A stretch of 64,000 nucleotides of DNA from Todiramphus chloris collaris (taxonomy: Eukaryota > Chordata > Aves > Coraciiformes > Alcedinidae). This document shows positions 25,191 through 36,176 of the stretch, in pieces. The notes beneath the pieces were generated by a model. That model was not told where the DNA came from, made no database searches, and worked only from the letters and a program-made list of their open reading frames with translations. The translations under genes were made by a program, and so were the position numbers. The DNA is taken from positions 314,589 to 378,588 of the forward strand of contig JANVCC010000073.1 of the NCBI GenBank assembly GCA_025345505.1, in the 5' to 3' direction. Within the stretch, counting starts at the first letter, position 1. Each line of letters opens with the position of its first letter.

Positions 25191-28100
25191 GGATGAGGAG
25201 ATGGACAAACCCGGAAGCAGAGTGAGGAGCAGAGGAGGCTTGCACCAAGAGGAGCTAGTGGGTGGCAGTCATCTTCTCCCAGCTCTGGGCACTGTGTTGT
25301 GCAACCTCTTCCAGAAACTTAATAAGCACTGTCACAAAAAAACAGGTTTCTGTCCTTATTACTCCCAGAGGCACTCTCCTGCCCTGATGGGCAACAGCTA
25401 ACTTCTAATTGCCAGACGAATTGTTGTCTTCTAGCATATCTTCTTGTTGCCTCTGTCTGTAGGACAGCGTGCTCCATCGCCACCCTGACCGTGAGCTCCT
25501 CAGAGTCCACCCATGGCATCGGCCGGGCACTGGGCGAAGGCAGCTGAAGGCCGTGCTCGGGGTCTGCACTGGAGGTTTCTCTTCCCATTCACCTTCTGCT
25601 CTGGACAGCTGAGCCTCGCTCGGGGGGTGCCTTTCGGCCTCGGCACCGCCGGCTCTGCCAGGAGAGATGCCAGCCGCTTCCCCGGGACGGGCAGGAGGAG
25701 CTCTGGAGGACCGCAGGTGAAAATGGCCTTTCTCGCTCGGCCTTGGCTTTCCTTTGCCAGGCATTTCCACTTCCCTCCCATCACAGGCAGTGCTGGCAAA
25801 CGCGGGTGGGCCACCAGGGCCGGGAGGAGGCACATCAGCTAGGAGCATCTCTGCTCAGCACCCCAGGACTTCCTGCTCCCTTTGCTTGCCTGAGGAGCAA
25901 GACAGAGAGCAACAGGAGTGCATCCAGATCAGCTCATTTCTTCCAAGTTAACACAGTCTGGTGCCTTAAAATATTCTTGGTCACAACAGGGAGAGCCTTG
26001 GGAGGCTTCACCTTAATCCCTGTCTAATTTCCACTTAGGAAAATGTCACTGCGGATGTTTAATAAGAACTAATTCTGGGGTTTGTACAGTTACTTTCCAT
26101 TAAAGTCTCCACGTTTCCTGGCTCCTCAAACAGAGGCTGAGGCACGTTGGATCCCGCTTCCCGTTCACTGACTGCAGCCCCCGCACCAGCGCCCGCGCTC
26201 CCGGGAGGTGTGGGTCCCCTCCGCGCCGGGACGTGTCGGTGCTGCCCGGCCGTCGGCTGCGTGACGGGCGAGCGTGGCTCCCGCCTGGGCTCTCCTTCAT
26301 CATGCCAGCTGTTTGTTGGGGCTGCCACCGGCCCCGACTCAGCCTGGAGATAATTTTAGCCGCAGTACCCACGCTGGGTATGACGGGCGTGGGCTGCCTG
26401 TAGTCACCCAGGAGGATGATGATTTCTGCCTGTGAAATCGCTCCTGTGCCAGTAGCTTTTGGCTTCCAGGGATGCGATCCAGGGTGCGGCCAGTTCTCCT
26501 CACCGGGGAAGAAGGGAAAACATGCACTCTCCCTACTCTGAAAGGACAGAATCAGCTTTGCTTATTTTCCAGTTTCACTTCTAACTCTGCTGAGTCAGCT
26601 CTCAAGAAAGAGATCCAAGCAGGGGCAGGATGAGCAAAAATGTGATCTGCTGGAATGACAGTTCAGAATATCTCAATACCGTCCTCCAAGGACAGGGATC
26701 CCAGACCAGAGGGGCCAGGGTGATCTGCAAAGCCTTTGCTTTGTGCGTCCAGCCTCCCTTTCCTGGTCCTCCTGGTCACGCTGTCCTCCAGTTTTAAAGA
26801 CAGCTCCCAGAAAAGGTCCCTCCAGCAGTTCCCAGGCGGGATGTGCCGCAGCCCACCCTGGAGGGGACCGCTGCTGGTATCCTGAGCCCCTGCCCACAGC
26901 AAGCCAGACCCAGCCCGTGGTGTGTGACTGTTCCGCCTGCCATGGCTGGCAAAGTGTCCCCTGGTAAGCAAGGTGCTCGCTACTCTTGCCCAGCTGCCAC
27001 TGACCCCAGGAAGCGATTCATCGCTGCCTTAGCGATGCCTGGCAAGGTAGAATTGTGTTGCTGTGGGTCTCCCAGCTGCTCTCCCAGGCTGAACCAGCTT
27101 TGCTTTCTCAACCTTCTGGCTCTTGCTGTTTCTCCGGTGCTTGCCCAACATGGTCCCGGGCACCAGCCTTGCCCAGGCAGCCTTTCCCCAGCCGGACGCC
27201 ACAGCTACCAGAGTCTCATTACCGAGGAGCTGTCTCCACACAGCTTAGCTCTCCGTGGTGAGGAAGCCCTGGGTGAAGCATGCTGCTCCCAGCCCTCCTC
27301 TCAGGTAGGTCAGGCCCTCTCCAGCAAGCTCTGCAGTTCTGCTGCAGAGCCAATTATTCCTCCTTTCATCTCGGTTTGTTTTTTCCCTGCCTAAGTGCAG
27401 TGCTTTGCACTTGTTATTGAATTTTCTGCCATTGATTCTGGGCGTTTTTTTCAGCACGTGGAGATTACTCTGCATGCTTCTCCCCTTGCCAGCCTGCAGC
27501 ACGTCCCTCCTGCACTGCAAAGGACCATTTGGCCAAACCCTGTGCCACCAAGGGGCTTCTGGGACTCTACCACGTCCCTCCAGAGCCATCCCAGGGGCTT
27601 TCACTGAGCCTCTCTGTGCACCCCTGAGACATCCCCTCACTCGCTGCTCCCATGCAGAGCCACACAAGCCTTTGTCACGCTCCAGACGGAGAGCGAAGAG
27701 TAAGCCGTGTGTTCTCTGCGCTCCTCTGGACCGCGCGTGAACGGGAGCACTGCTGTTCCGAGGGCTTTTAAAACCAGTTAAAGATCTAGATTCCTCTGGT
27801 GGTGACGCTGGATGCTGCTAAGGGCTGGAGCACAGTTCATTTGCAGGCATCAGCAAACACGGTGGAGGGGCTGGAGCACTGGCAGAGCGTTGCTGATCCC
27901 CGGTTATTGGCAACACTCGGTGTCTGGGTCTCGCGTGCTGGGAGCAGCGCTCAGCCCCCACCCCTCCAGGCACCCACAGCAAAGGGGGCAATCGGTCCTC
28001 TCGGTCAGCGGGCTGCTTCTGCTCTGCTTCAGCGGCGAGGTGGTGGAATGGGGTCTGGGTGGCCTCCAGGGGCTCAGGAGTTAAAAGCAGACTGTGCAAG

Positions 28101-28764
28101 ACCTTGTAGAAAGTGAGAGCTGACCCCAGCCAGACTGTGGCTGCTCCGGGAGCCGCTGTCTCCTCCGCGCTGGGCTGAGAGCAGGATGGGAGCTCAGGGT
28201 GCCACCAGAGCTGTGCAAGAGCAGGTGCAGGAGCAGGCTCAGTGGGGTCCCCGTGGGCAGCAGCTCTGGCCACGCTGCTTCTCCCGGGTGAAACCCTGCA
28301 GGCTGTTACGATGAGGAAGAATTTAGCTTGTGTTTCAGCCCTTTGCAGGCAGAGAGCCTTTCCCTTGGCACATAGGCTGATGGCTCAGAGGGACTCCCGG
28401 ATGAGTCCTTCGCAGCTGCAAGTCAGGCACTGCCCTGGCCTGTGCGTGCAGGTTCCAGCGTGGGGACAAGGGGCTCTTTGGGGCTGATTTCTGGGGTGGC
28501 AGAGGTGGGGCATTGCCACCCGGCCCCCTCCTCCCACGCGGCAGCACTGCCAATTTACACCAGCCCAGCCCCGGTGGGTTGCATCCCCCAGCTTGCGGGG
28601 TGTGCGGGGCTGGCAGGAGTTACCCAGTGAGCTCACGGCTGCGGGGTGGACGTGCACAGCACCCAGAACGCTGACGTCTCTGCTCGGTCCCGTCTTCTCC
28701 GGGGCTGGAGCCCAATTAGAGCTGAGTGCTGCGGGCATCTGTCCACCAGCAGCCAAACCCAACC
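25191..28764. other. Intergenic, GC-rich, no gene recognised
   Basis: Mostly GC-rich unique DNA, with a CpG-rich patch at about 26,170-26,300 and a minus-strand CR1-like fragment near 27,350-27,510. The longest open frames have no recognisable domain. Confidence 0.5.
27350..27510 (-). mobile_element. CR1-like LINE internal fragment, minus strand
   Basis: Plus strand shows 'attcctcctttcatctcggt', 'tttccctgcctaagtgcagt' and 'gctttgcacttgttattgaa'. This is the reverse complement of the part of the CR1 reverse-transcriptase gene that reads 'ttcaac...aagtgc..agt.ctgcactt' in the sense direction. Old copy; exact limits unclear. Confidence 0.55.
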
Positions 28765-29300
28765 GACTATTTCCGTTCACATTAGAGTGACTGAGGAGAC
28801 GTGGGGCGGCAATTACTTCCTCTAATTAATGGCCAGATCTGAGCGAGTCTGGGTTTCACCCAGTAATTCGAAAATGAGAGATTCTATAACCATCCCTTAC
28901 ACATGAGTGAGTCATTCCCCCATAAAGAGCTTTAAATGAAGATCTTTGAGTTACTAGTTACACGGGAGGCAATGAATTACTTGCTGTGTTTGAGACAGAC
29001 ACATTATTTATTGAACTCAGAGAATTAAGCCTTTCTAGTCTATTGGAGATGAACCCAAGCAGACGTGATTTAGAAGCCGGGCGTCACTGGCAGCTCTTCG
29101 CGTGGCACGCAGCAAGCGGGCGGCTGTGCCACTGCCTGGGTAATTTACAGCTCTTTGTTGCTAAGGCGTAATACATTATTAATCAGTCATATTTTAGGAG
29201 ATCCAAATTCTCGTTGGCTTTAATTAGACTAGTCTCTTTTCTAATCTCCAAGTGTGCAGAGGACTAATGGCAAATGGGAATGTAACACTGAGGGGTGCGC
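28765..29300. promoter_or_regulatory. Candidate conserved regulatory element, strongest AT island
   Basis: About 530 bases of unique AT-rich sequence with TAATTA at 28,823-28,828 and 29,221-29,226. Additional TTACTAGTTA, AATTAC, ATTAAGCC and ATTATTAATC words occur between 28,940 and 29,190. It is interrupted only by a GC-rich stretch around 29,080-29,135. No open frame over 62 codons, no repeat wording. This is the best-looking candidate enhancer in the window; function is inferred. Confidence 0.42.
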
Positions 29301-32090
29301 TCGGAACATCATCATCTCCTCCTTTCTCAGATCCATCTGAAGGTCTGCAGGTTGCCATTAGGATTCACATCCACGATGATACTGCCGCGCACCGTCCCTC
29401 GTACCTCCCGAGTCATCAGCGAGATCTCTTTGGAACTGTTTTGAAAAGGTAAAATCGAGGCTATTAGAGAAAAGACCTTGAACCGAATCCATTGGAGGCA
29501 GACACAGCGTGCTTGGTATGCAGCAGAGGAGGGAACGCTCCTGTGCAAGAAAATGAGTACTGAAGGGGAATGAGGCATTTGGAATCTGTGATCAGCCCTC
29601 ATCTCCACTGCGTGGGGGGAGGAGTGCTGGGCTGGTCCTGGTCCCATCCAGTCACCTGGGGCTGGCACGGGCAGGTCCTGTGGAGCCCCTTGTTCGGAGG
29701 AGAGCAGGAGACCCTCACGGAGCTGAGCCGAGAGCTCTCGCCAGAGACTGGGCACTCAGGGAGATGGCTCCTTCCAGAGCAGTGCCCTTGTCCGACAGCT
29801 TCTTACCGCTGGTCTGCTCTCCCCTTAGCGCAGCCACCAACAGCTTGAGCCCTGCCCCTGGTTGGGACAGCGAGAGGGGCTGTAGCCCAAGCGAGGGACA
29901 AAAGATCTCTCAAAGGCAGAGGGGGTTCGAAGCACCTTTAATCCACCTACAGCACCCGCTGGCTGAGAATTTAAATGAAATTATGCAGAAGAGAGCAGAT
30001 GATGGTGGAAGAGCTCACCGCAGCATTAGGGAGGTAAATAGAGCGGGGCTGGACAAATGGAAACAGCCAGGGAAAAGTCCATGGTACATTATTATCTCCT
30101 TCCCCGTTGAAACAGCCAACAGGAGGTTTTATAAGCACAGCCCAGGGAGAGGAATCATCGTGCTGGTGCCGCAGAGGAGTCATGGGGAGGACGGCTGTGA
30201 GTCGCTGCCCCTTGCCTCACACAAAACCCCGGGCTCGGTGCCTCTCGTTCGGGTTCTGCGGTCGCTCCGAGGAAGCTGCCCCTGCTTCAGAAGGTGCTTG
30301 TAGAGAGCCAGTCTTGAAAATTAAACAGAAACTGCTACCCAGAAATTAATTCCCCGCTCCAGTCCCCAAAATGCACCTTGGTTAATGATTTTCTGCCCTG
30401 CGAGGCTCAGCCAAACGGCACAAATCAGGAGCGGCGGATCTCGCAGGGAGCAGCACGGAAAACCTGAGCTGAGCCCCGGGAACTGAAGCTGTTCAGTAAA
30501 TAACAACATCACTAAACCAGAGCCTGCCCATGAATGATTTATCCCCCTGCCTTGCACAGGAGGTCAGATCGGGTGATGAGAAAAGTCTGTTGAGATTAAT
30601 GACTTGAAGAATTAGCCAGGAAGGAAATAACATCGCGGGTAAAATTCCTCATCCCTGTGCTGTGAAACTCCTGCCAACGTGGTAATTGCAGGAGCCACGT
30701 ATTGACACCCCTGCAGCGTAACCCCTAGGGCTGGGACGCTCGCGTGGCACAAAGGTTTTCCTTTCTTCCCTCACACGTAAATATTAGCACAGCTTCTTTC
30801 CATCACTGCCAGCTTTAGGGCGCTTCAAGATCCTGTGCCAGTCTCCTTCCCCACTCCCCCGGCTTCCGAAGAGCGAAGAAAGCTGAATCCTCACCCCAGA
30901 AACACTGTGAAAGGAAAAAAAAAAAATTCAAAAAGGAAAAGCCTTATTACAAAGCAAGATGAAAAAATGAAATAAAATTAATCTACCTAAGGCAAAAAGA
31001 AAAAAAAATCAAATCGGAGTTCCCACCTTCTTCCTTTTCTCTCTCTATGTGTGTGTGTATTTACACATGCTTAGAGAACTTCAAACAGTTTCTCTTCAGT
31101 TTCAGCTGATCTTTTAACTCATTTCCAAGCACTTTTTAAAATGAAAAGACACTGGAACTCCTCCTCCTGAAAATGCCAAGACCCAGTTTTTGTATCAAGC
31201 ATTTCAAACCATTTATCCACTCAGCAGCTTTTTCGGATGGAGGATTCACTGAAGCTGCACACGCATCCTCAGGCATCTGGATTTTTAAATTAAAAAAGGG
31301 GGAAAGCTTAATCCAGGGCTTCCCGGGGTGCTGCCTGCAGCAGGCTGGCCAAGATGCAGCCTTGTGTGTGGGGAAGGGCCAGGCTGGGGTGATGGGCTCT
31401 GGGGGGACTTCTCCCTCTTTTCCATCCTTCGCAGGTCCCCAGCTCCCCAGAGATCCGACCCCAGAGCCTGCAGCCCACCCGATCCGTGGCTCCGACACCC
31501 CTGTCCTGTCATCCTGATCTAATCCCTTGGACAGAGAGAGGAGCTGCCCCTTCAGTGCCGCTGTGCAGACCCCTGCACCGTGCTGCTCTCCACAGCGCTG
31601 CTCTGCAGACCCCCAGGGACTTGCTCGCTCAGGGTGGCTCTAAAACCTTCCCAGATTCAGGGTTTTCCAGTGAGCCCCGGCCGTGCGGTGGGACTGTGCT
31701 GCCTTTTGAATAAACCCGCTTACTGAGGAACCCGAACTGTCCCATGGTGCCCATCCTGAACCGTTCCTTCTGCAGTGCTGAGATGATCTGTGGCAGCTGC
31801 TTCTGTTGGAAGGAGCGACCCTACTACATCACCTCGCCGATGGAAATAGCGGCAAGTCTTCTACGGATCTCTTCGGGATCCCCATGGAGCACCCTGATTC
31901 TCATTGATCCCCCCGCTGACTGCCCACCGGACCCGCCGAATTCCTCCTCCTGGGAGCAAGCAGCCCCCAGCACCTCCAGTCTGCAGCAAGGTCCTCAAGG
32001 CAGCGCAGCCCAGCGCTGGTCACTGCTGAGCTCTGCACACGTTTGGTTCAGTAGCAGGCCGTCACTCGGACCTTTATTACCAAAAAAGGA
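29301..32090. other. Intergenic with further AT-rich islands and A-rich tracts
   Basis: An AT-rich stretch with 'gaatttaaatgaaattatgc' lies at 29,968-29,987, and another at 30,330-30,720. A-rich low-complexity sequence is at 30,909-31,010, and a short TG run (tatgtgtgtgtgtat) is near 31,047-31,061. A cysteine-rich open stretch at 31,744-31,860 was examined and not accepted as an exon. No gene recognised. Confidence 0.45.
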
Positions 32091-32520
32091 ATAAAAACAG
32101 AAAAATGGTGGGGTTTTTTTACTTGTAGGAGAGGCAGTGCTGGAGCTGATGCCGCGTGCGGGGCTGTCTCAGGAACAGCCGCCCCGTGACTCTACGCTGC
32201 CCAGAAACACAATGAGTAAAAATGACAGAGATAAAGGAAATCAGGGAGCTATTATTGGGTGATTTCACTGCACTGGCAAGCACGACTTGGATGTATTTTA
32301 ACCACTCTGGCTTCTTCTGATGACATTGCACTGGGGCATCATATTTAAACCAAAAAAAGCACAGATCAGGAAGTCCTGATGCTGCCCAGAAATAATTAGG
32401 AGACATTTTTTCCGTATGAGCCATAGCTGCAAGTTTCCTCATTAAAACATGCAGATATTCACAGAGTTCCGGGAACATTCGGTTTATGTTTTCGTCTTTT
32501 ATGGCAAGGGTTTGTGTCTA
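32091..32520. promoter_or_regulatory. Candidate non-coding regulatory island (AT-rich)
   Basis: Unique AT-rich sequence around 'gggagctattattgggtgat' (32,245-32,264) and 'atcatatttaaaccaaaaaa'. It is open for 120 codons on the minus strand (32,119-32,478), but that peptide matches nothing I know. It is interpreted as non-coding. Confidence 0.28.
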
Positions 32521-34980
32521 AGAAACGTTTTTCTTTCTTGTATTCCCAGGCTGTGACAGCCTCGGCTGCCTCGGTCAGCGGGTCCATGGCAAACCTGACC
32601 CACGCTCGGGCTCCCTCCTGCCCCCAAGGCTGACTGTGCCCACACGCTTGAACCTGCTCTGAACAGTGCTGCTGCTCTGATGCTCCCAGCCCAGAGCAAA
32701 GGAACGGCTCTGGTCAGGGTGCTGGGACTTGGGCACAGCTGCCTTGAGCTCCGTTTGCCTGCTGGATGCCAGCTGGGAGCTCCGGTCATAGAGGGGACAG
32801 GGATGGAGCGGAAGGGAATGCACTGGGGGGTCCAGGGTCCCTCAGCAGTGCCCCGGGGCTGCCCAGGAAGAGCCACGCAGTGAGTATCCTCACCAAGTGA
32901 GGCCATGTCCTCCATCCCTACCCACCCATGAGGCAGGGAACGGAGCCTTTTCTGGCCTAGGAGCCTTCAGCAGCACAGAAGGTCCACCTTGGCGTACAAA
33001 ACCTGCAGCTCCTGCTGGGATTAGGTAAACCATCTAGAGGTTAAGGGTCTCAGATAAAGGCATCAGCCCAACCTCTTCATTCCAGACCAGGCAAAGCAGT
33101 ATCTGGACTCACCCTGCTCCACCAGAGCTGTGAGCTGCTGGTCCTCTGCAGCCACCGTGCCACTGGCCGTGGTGCCCAGGAGTGTGCTGGAGCCAAGGTG
33201 AGTTTCTTACAGCTCCAGTGCTTGCCATGGTGGAGTCTGTTCCCTGGAGGGTTTGCTGAGAAGGAGGAGCTTTCTGCTGGAGCATTCTCCTTCTTGAACA
33301 AGAATAACAAGCTTGATTGCAGACTAAGTCCAGCTCCTTTACACCAGTGTGTGTTGGGTGGCTTGCTGGAGAGCCTGGACAGACAGGGCAATCCACTGCC
33401 TCATTTAGGCGCTTATTCCTCCGTTGGCTGGCGGGACAGTCTGTCCTGGGAAAGCAGACACTACCTGACTGGAAAGCTCAACCAGCCTGCAGGGCAGAGT
33501 GTTCATGCTTGAGCTGCATCCCTTGCAAAACAAGGAGCAAATGGAGGCATTAAACCTGACTTCACAGAGCAAAGCCCAAGCTGAACCTGGACGTGTCTGG
33601 CATCTCCAGGACAAAAGCAAAGCGACTGCAAAATGCTGAGTTCTATCCTCTCTCAAAACATGTCACTTGGCACCAGTGGCTTGTTGTGTGGCAAGTCTTA
33701 AATGAACCAGCACCCTGAAACAAATTCCCTGGGTCCCCAGAGGTCACCTTACTCCCAGGAAAGTGCTGCATACCTAATCGCAGGTGTCCCCTGCCATCGT
33801 GGGAGAGCCAAAGGCTCCTGGAAAGGCAGTGGATGCCACCTGGGACGCTCCAAGTCATGCCAAGTCTCTATGTTCTGCTACCCAGCTCTCACCCTGGGCA
33901 TCTACAGAGGGTGACGGGGCTCTGGAAGGACCATCTCTCCAAGACACCCGTTTGCAGGGATCATTGCAGACTGGGGCAAACTCCACTGCATCAAAGAGCA
34001 ACCGAGAGCCTGCTAGGCACAGGTATTTGCTGTGAAGCTCTCTGACTGCCATGTCGTGACTGAAGCTGCAGGTTTTGCTAATGTATAAGAAAAAAAGCTG
34101 TCAGCCACGTAGGCTTGCACAAGCCGCTGGGCACAACGGCTGCCCCTCACCGTGCGACGGCTTTTAAACCATCCCCTCCGAGGTGTCTGTGGAGCTGTGA
34201 GTGGGTGCACAAAGATCGAACTCCAAGACCCTCCCCTGGAGACCAGCTTGCCACCTGTATCTTTGGTCTTTTCTTTATTTTTTTTAAGAAAGAGGGTAAG
34301 TCTGGAGAAGCACAATCATTTGAAATTAAACAGAAGGCAAGTCATCCCCGTTGCCATGTAGATACAGACAATAGCAAACCCAACAACAATAAAAGTCAGT
34401 AGCTGTCAAGAAGCGCTGCTCATTTTGATGTCAATGCAATTCTGAGGCAAAACGTGGAAGAGAGCAGAATAAACAGTCTAAAAGGCAAAACGACTCAGCA
34501 GCACCCTCTGCACAGCTGGTTCCACACTCTTGTCACCACGGACACCTTCTCACCCAGGGAGTCCTCACACGCCTCCTCTGCAATGGCAGAGGAGTTCCCT
34601 TCCTGCTGGCCCCCTGCCTTCTGTCAAGGACGCTTTCTGTTCTGCTCTGATGGACAGAAACTGCCCCGTCTCCTCTTCTCCTGGCTTGCTCCATCCGCGC
34701 AAACATCTCTCCCGGACACTGCCAGCTCCCCGGTGATCTGCCAGCTTACCGAGCCCCCGGAGCCTGCCTGAGCGAGCCGGATTGTTCGGTGCAGCGTAGC
34801 TGAGGACAGACGCTCGCGTGCTCCTTCCATCCACCCACACCAGCAGGAGCAGCTGCCGGACAGGCAGACGGCCTCCCTGCACACACCTCATCTCACAGGC
34901 TGCTGGGGCTGAAGGTCACAAGAGGCTTGTTCACACATCCCTGGCTGACGTCCCGCCCGAGCGTGGCGGGTGCAGCGAGC
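32521..34980. other. Intergenic, no gene recognised
   Basis: Mixed-GC unique sequence. A T-rich tract (34,268-34,288) precedes an AT-rich patch at 34,310-34,450 containing AATAAA at 34,388. No recognisable exon or repeat family. Confidence 0.45.
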
Positions 34981-35960
34981 TCTCCAGGAAAAAACTTTGC
35001 AGCAATAATCACATTTCAAAATGATTTGTGTTGTTTTTAAATGAGTTTTCCTTTTCCCCAAACCTTCCGAGTGTTTAAATCAAGATGACTTACAAAGCCC
35101 AGCTCATCTCTGCTGGTCCACAAGAGCCCAACGGGCTGCGGCTGGTGTGTAGGGGACACAATTATTATTGATTTTCCAGCGAGAGACTGACAGCATGGCC
35201 AGCACCGACAGCAGACGGTGACAAATCACCCCTCATACATTTCTTGATGCATCTGTTTTCAGCATTTTCTCCCTCAGTCCAAAAAGGTCTCGTCGGCTCC
35301 GAGCAAGCCCGGGCTGACCCGCTCCCCCCGCGCCTGCTTGGACAGCATCGCGAGGTCGTTATTTTCCAGCCTGGCGTTAAACCAAGAAAATAAGTAAAAT
35401 CTGTTCTGGAGTTCTCCAAAGTGAAACTGTTACCAATTTCTCATTGAACTAAAAACCTTTTGGGTTTTTTTATTTCATTTGAAGGGGTTTTGCTTCAGTT
35501 TAACCTGAAAAGAAAGCAGCTCCACGCCACGTTTCAGAACATTAATTTGAAAAGGGAAAGGGGATTATTTTCTTTTAAAATCTCAAGATTAGACATTTCA
35601 GCTTCCCCCTTAACAGTTACACTTTTCGATTTAGCTTGGGTGTTTGAATAGCCGCTCAAACTCCATTTTTCAAGGAATAAGTCATTTTCTAGCAGCATGC
35701 CACCCAGCTCCTCCTACAAGCAGGAGAACTCAGCCTTCACGAGGCCCTGCTCCAGCAGTTCCTGCCCTTACGAAACTACAGTCAAAATCAATTACAATTG
35801 CAGCCAGCCTTTCCCTCAGCTTTATTTTCGGTCTGACAGGGTAAAATCCTATTCATGCAGTATTTTGCAGTAACTTTCACTCTGAAAACAATTTCCCCTC
35901 GACACTGAGATATCCGAGTTCCAGATCCATTTTCCTCCCACCAGCTTTTCTCCTTTCATT
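34981..35960. promoter_or_regulatory. Candidate AT-rich non-coding island left of the assembly gap
   Basis: Long stretch of low GC with many ATTT/AAAT words ('aaccagaattt'-like motifs absent) and words such as 'gaacattaatttgaaaaggg' (35,537-35,556) and 'tcaaaatcaattacaattgc' (35,782-35,801). No repeat family or coding signal. A pyrimidine tract follows and leads into the poly-T run. Confidence 0.25.
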
Positions 35961-35999
35961 TCTTTCTTTTTTCTTCTTGTGTTTGTTGGTTTTTTGTTG

Positions 36000-36001
<2 letters not shown>

Positions 36002-36047
<46 letters not shown>

Positions 36048-36176
36048 NNNNNNNNNNNNNNNNNNNNNNNNNNNNNNNNNNNNNNNNNNNNNNNNNNNNN
36101 NNNNNNNNNNNNNNNNNNNNNNNNNNNNNNNNNNNNNNNNNNNNNNNTTTTTTTTTTTTTTTTTTTTTTTTTTTTT
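36002..36176. repeat. Poly-T homopolymer interrupted by assembly gap
   Basis: 46 T at 36,002-36,047, then 100 N, then 29 T at 36,148-36,176. A pyrimidine-rich lead-in occupies 35,944-36,000. The true homopolymer length is unknown. The reverse complement is a poly-A run, but no AATAAA precedes it on the minus strand, so there is no clear sign that it is a retroposed tail. Confidence 0.95.
36048..36147. other. Assembly gap, exactly 100 N
   Basis: A round 100-base run of N is the usual placeholder for a gap of unknown size. Everything left and right of it is joined only by scaffolding. Open reading frames that appear to run through it (about 35,849-36,994 minus) are artefacts. Confidence 0.99.

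Noticed and set aside
29920..29945. 'ggttcgaagcacc', resembling a tRNA T-arm
   Set aside because: No acceptor stem, D-arm or anticodon arm at the required distances.
31744..31860. Cysteine-rich peptide (ICGSCFCWKERPYYITS) after a CTGCAG acceptor-like site
   Set aside because: Looks exon-like, but no family is recognised, there is no matching donor and no neighbouring exon.
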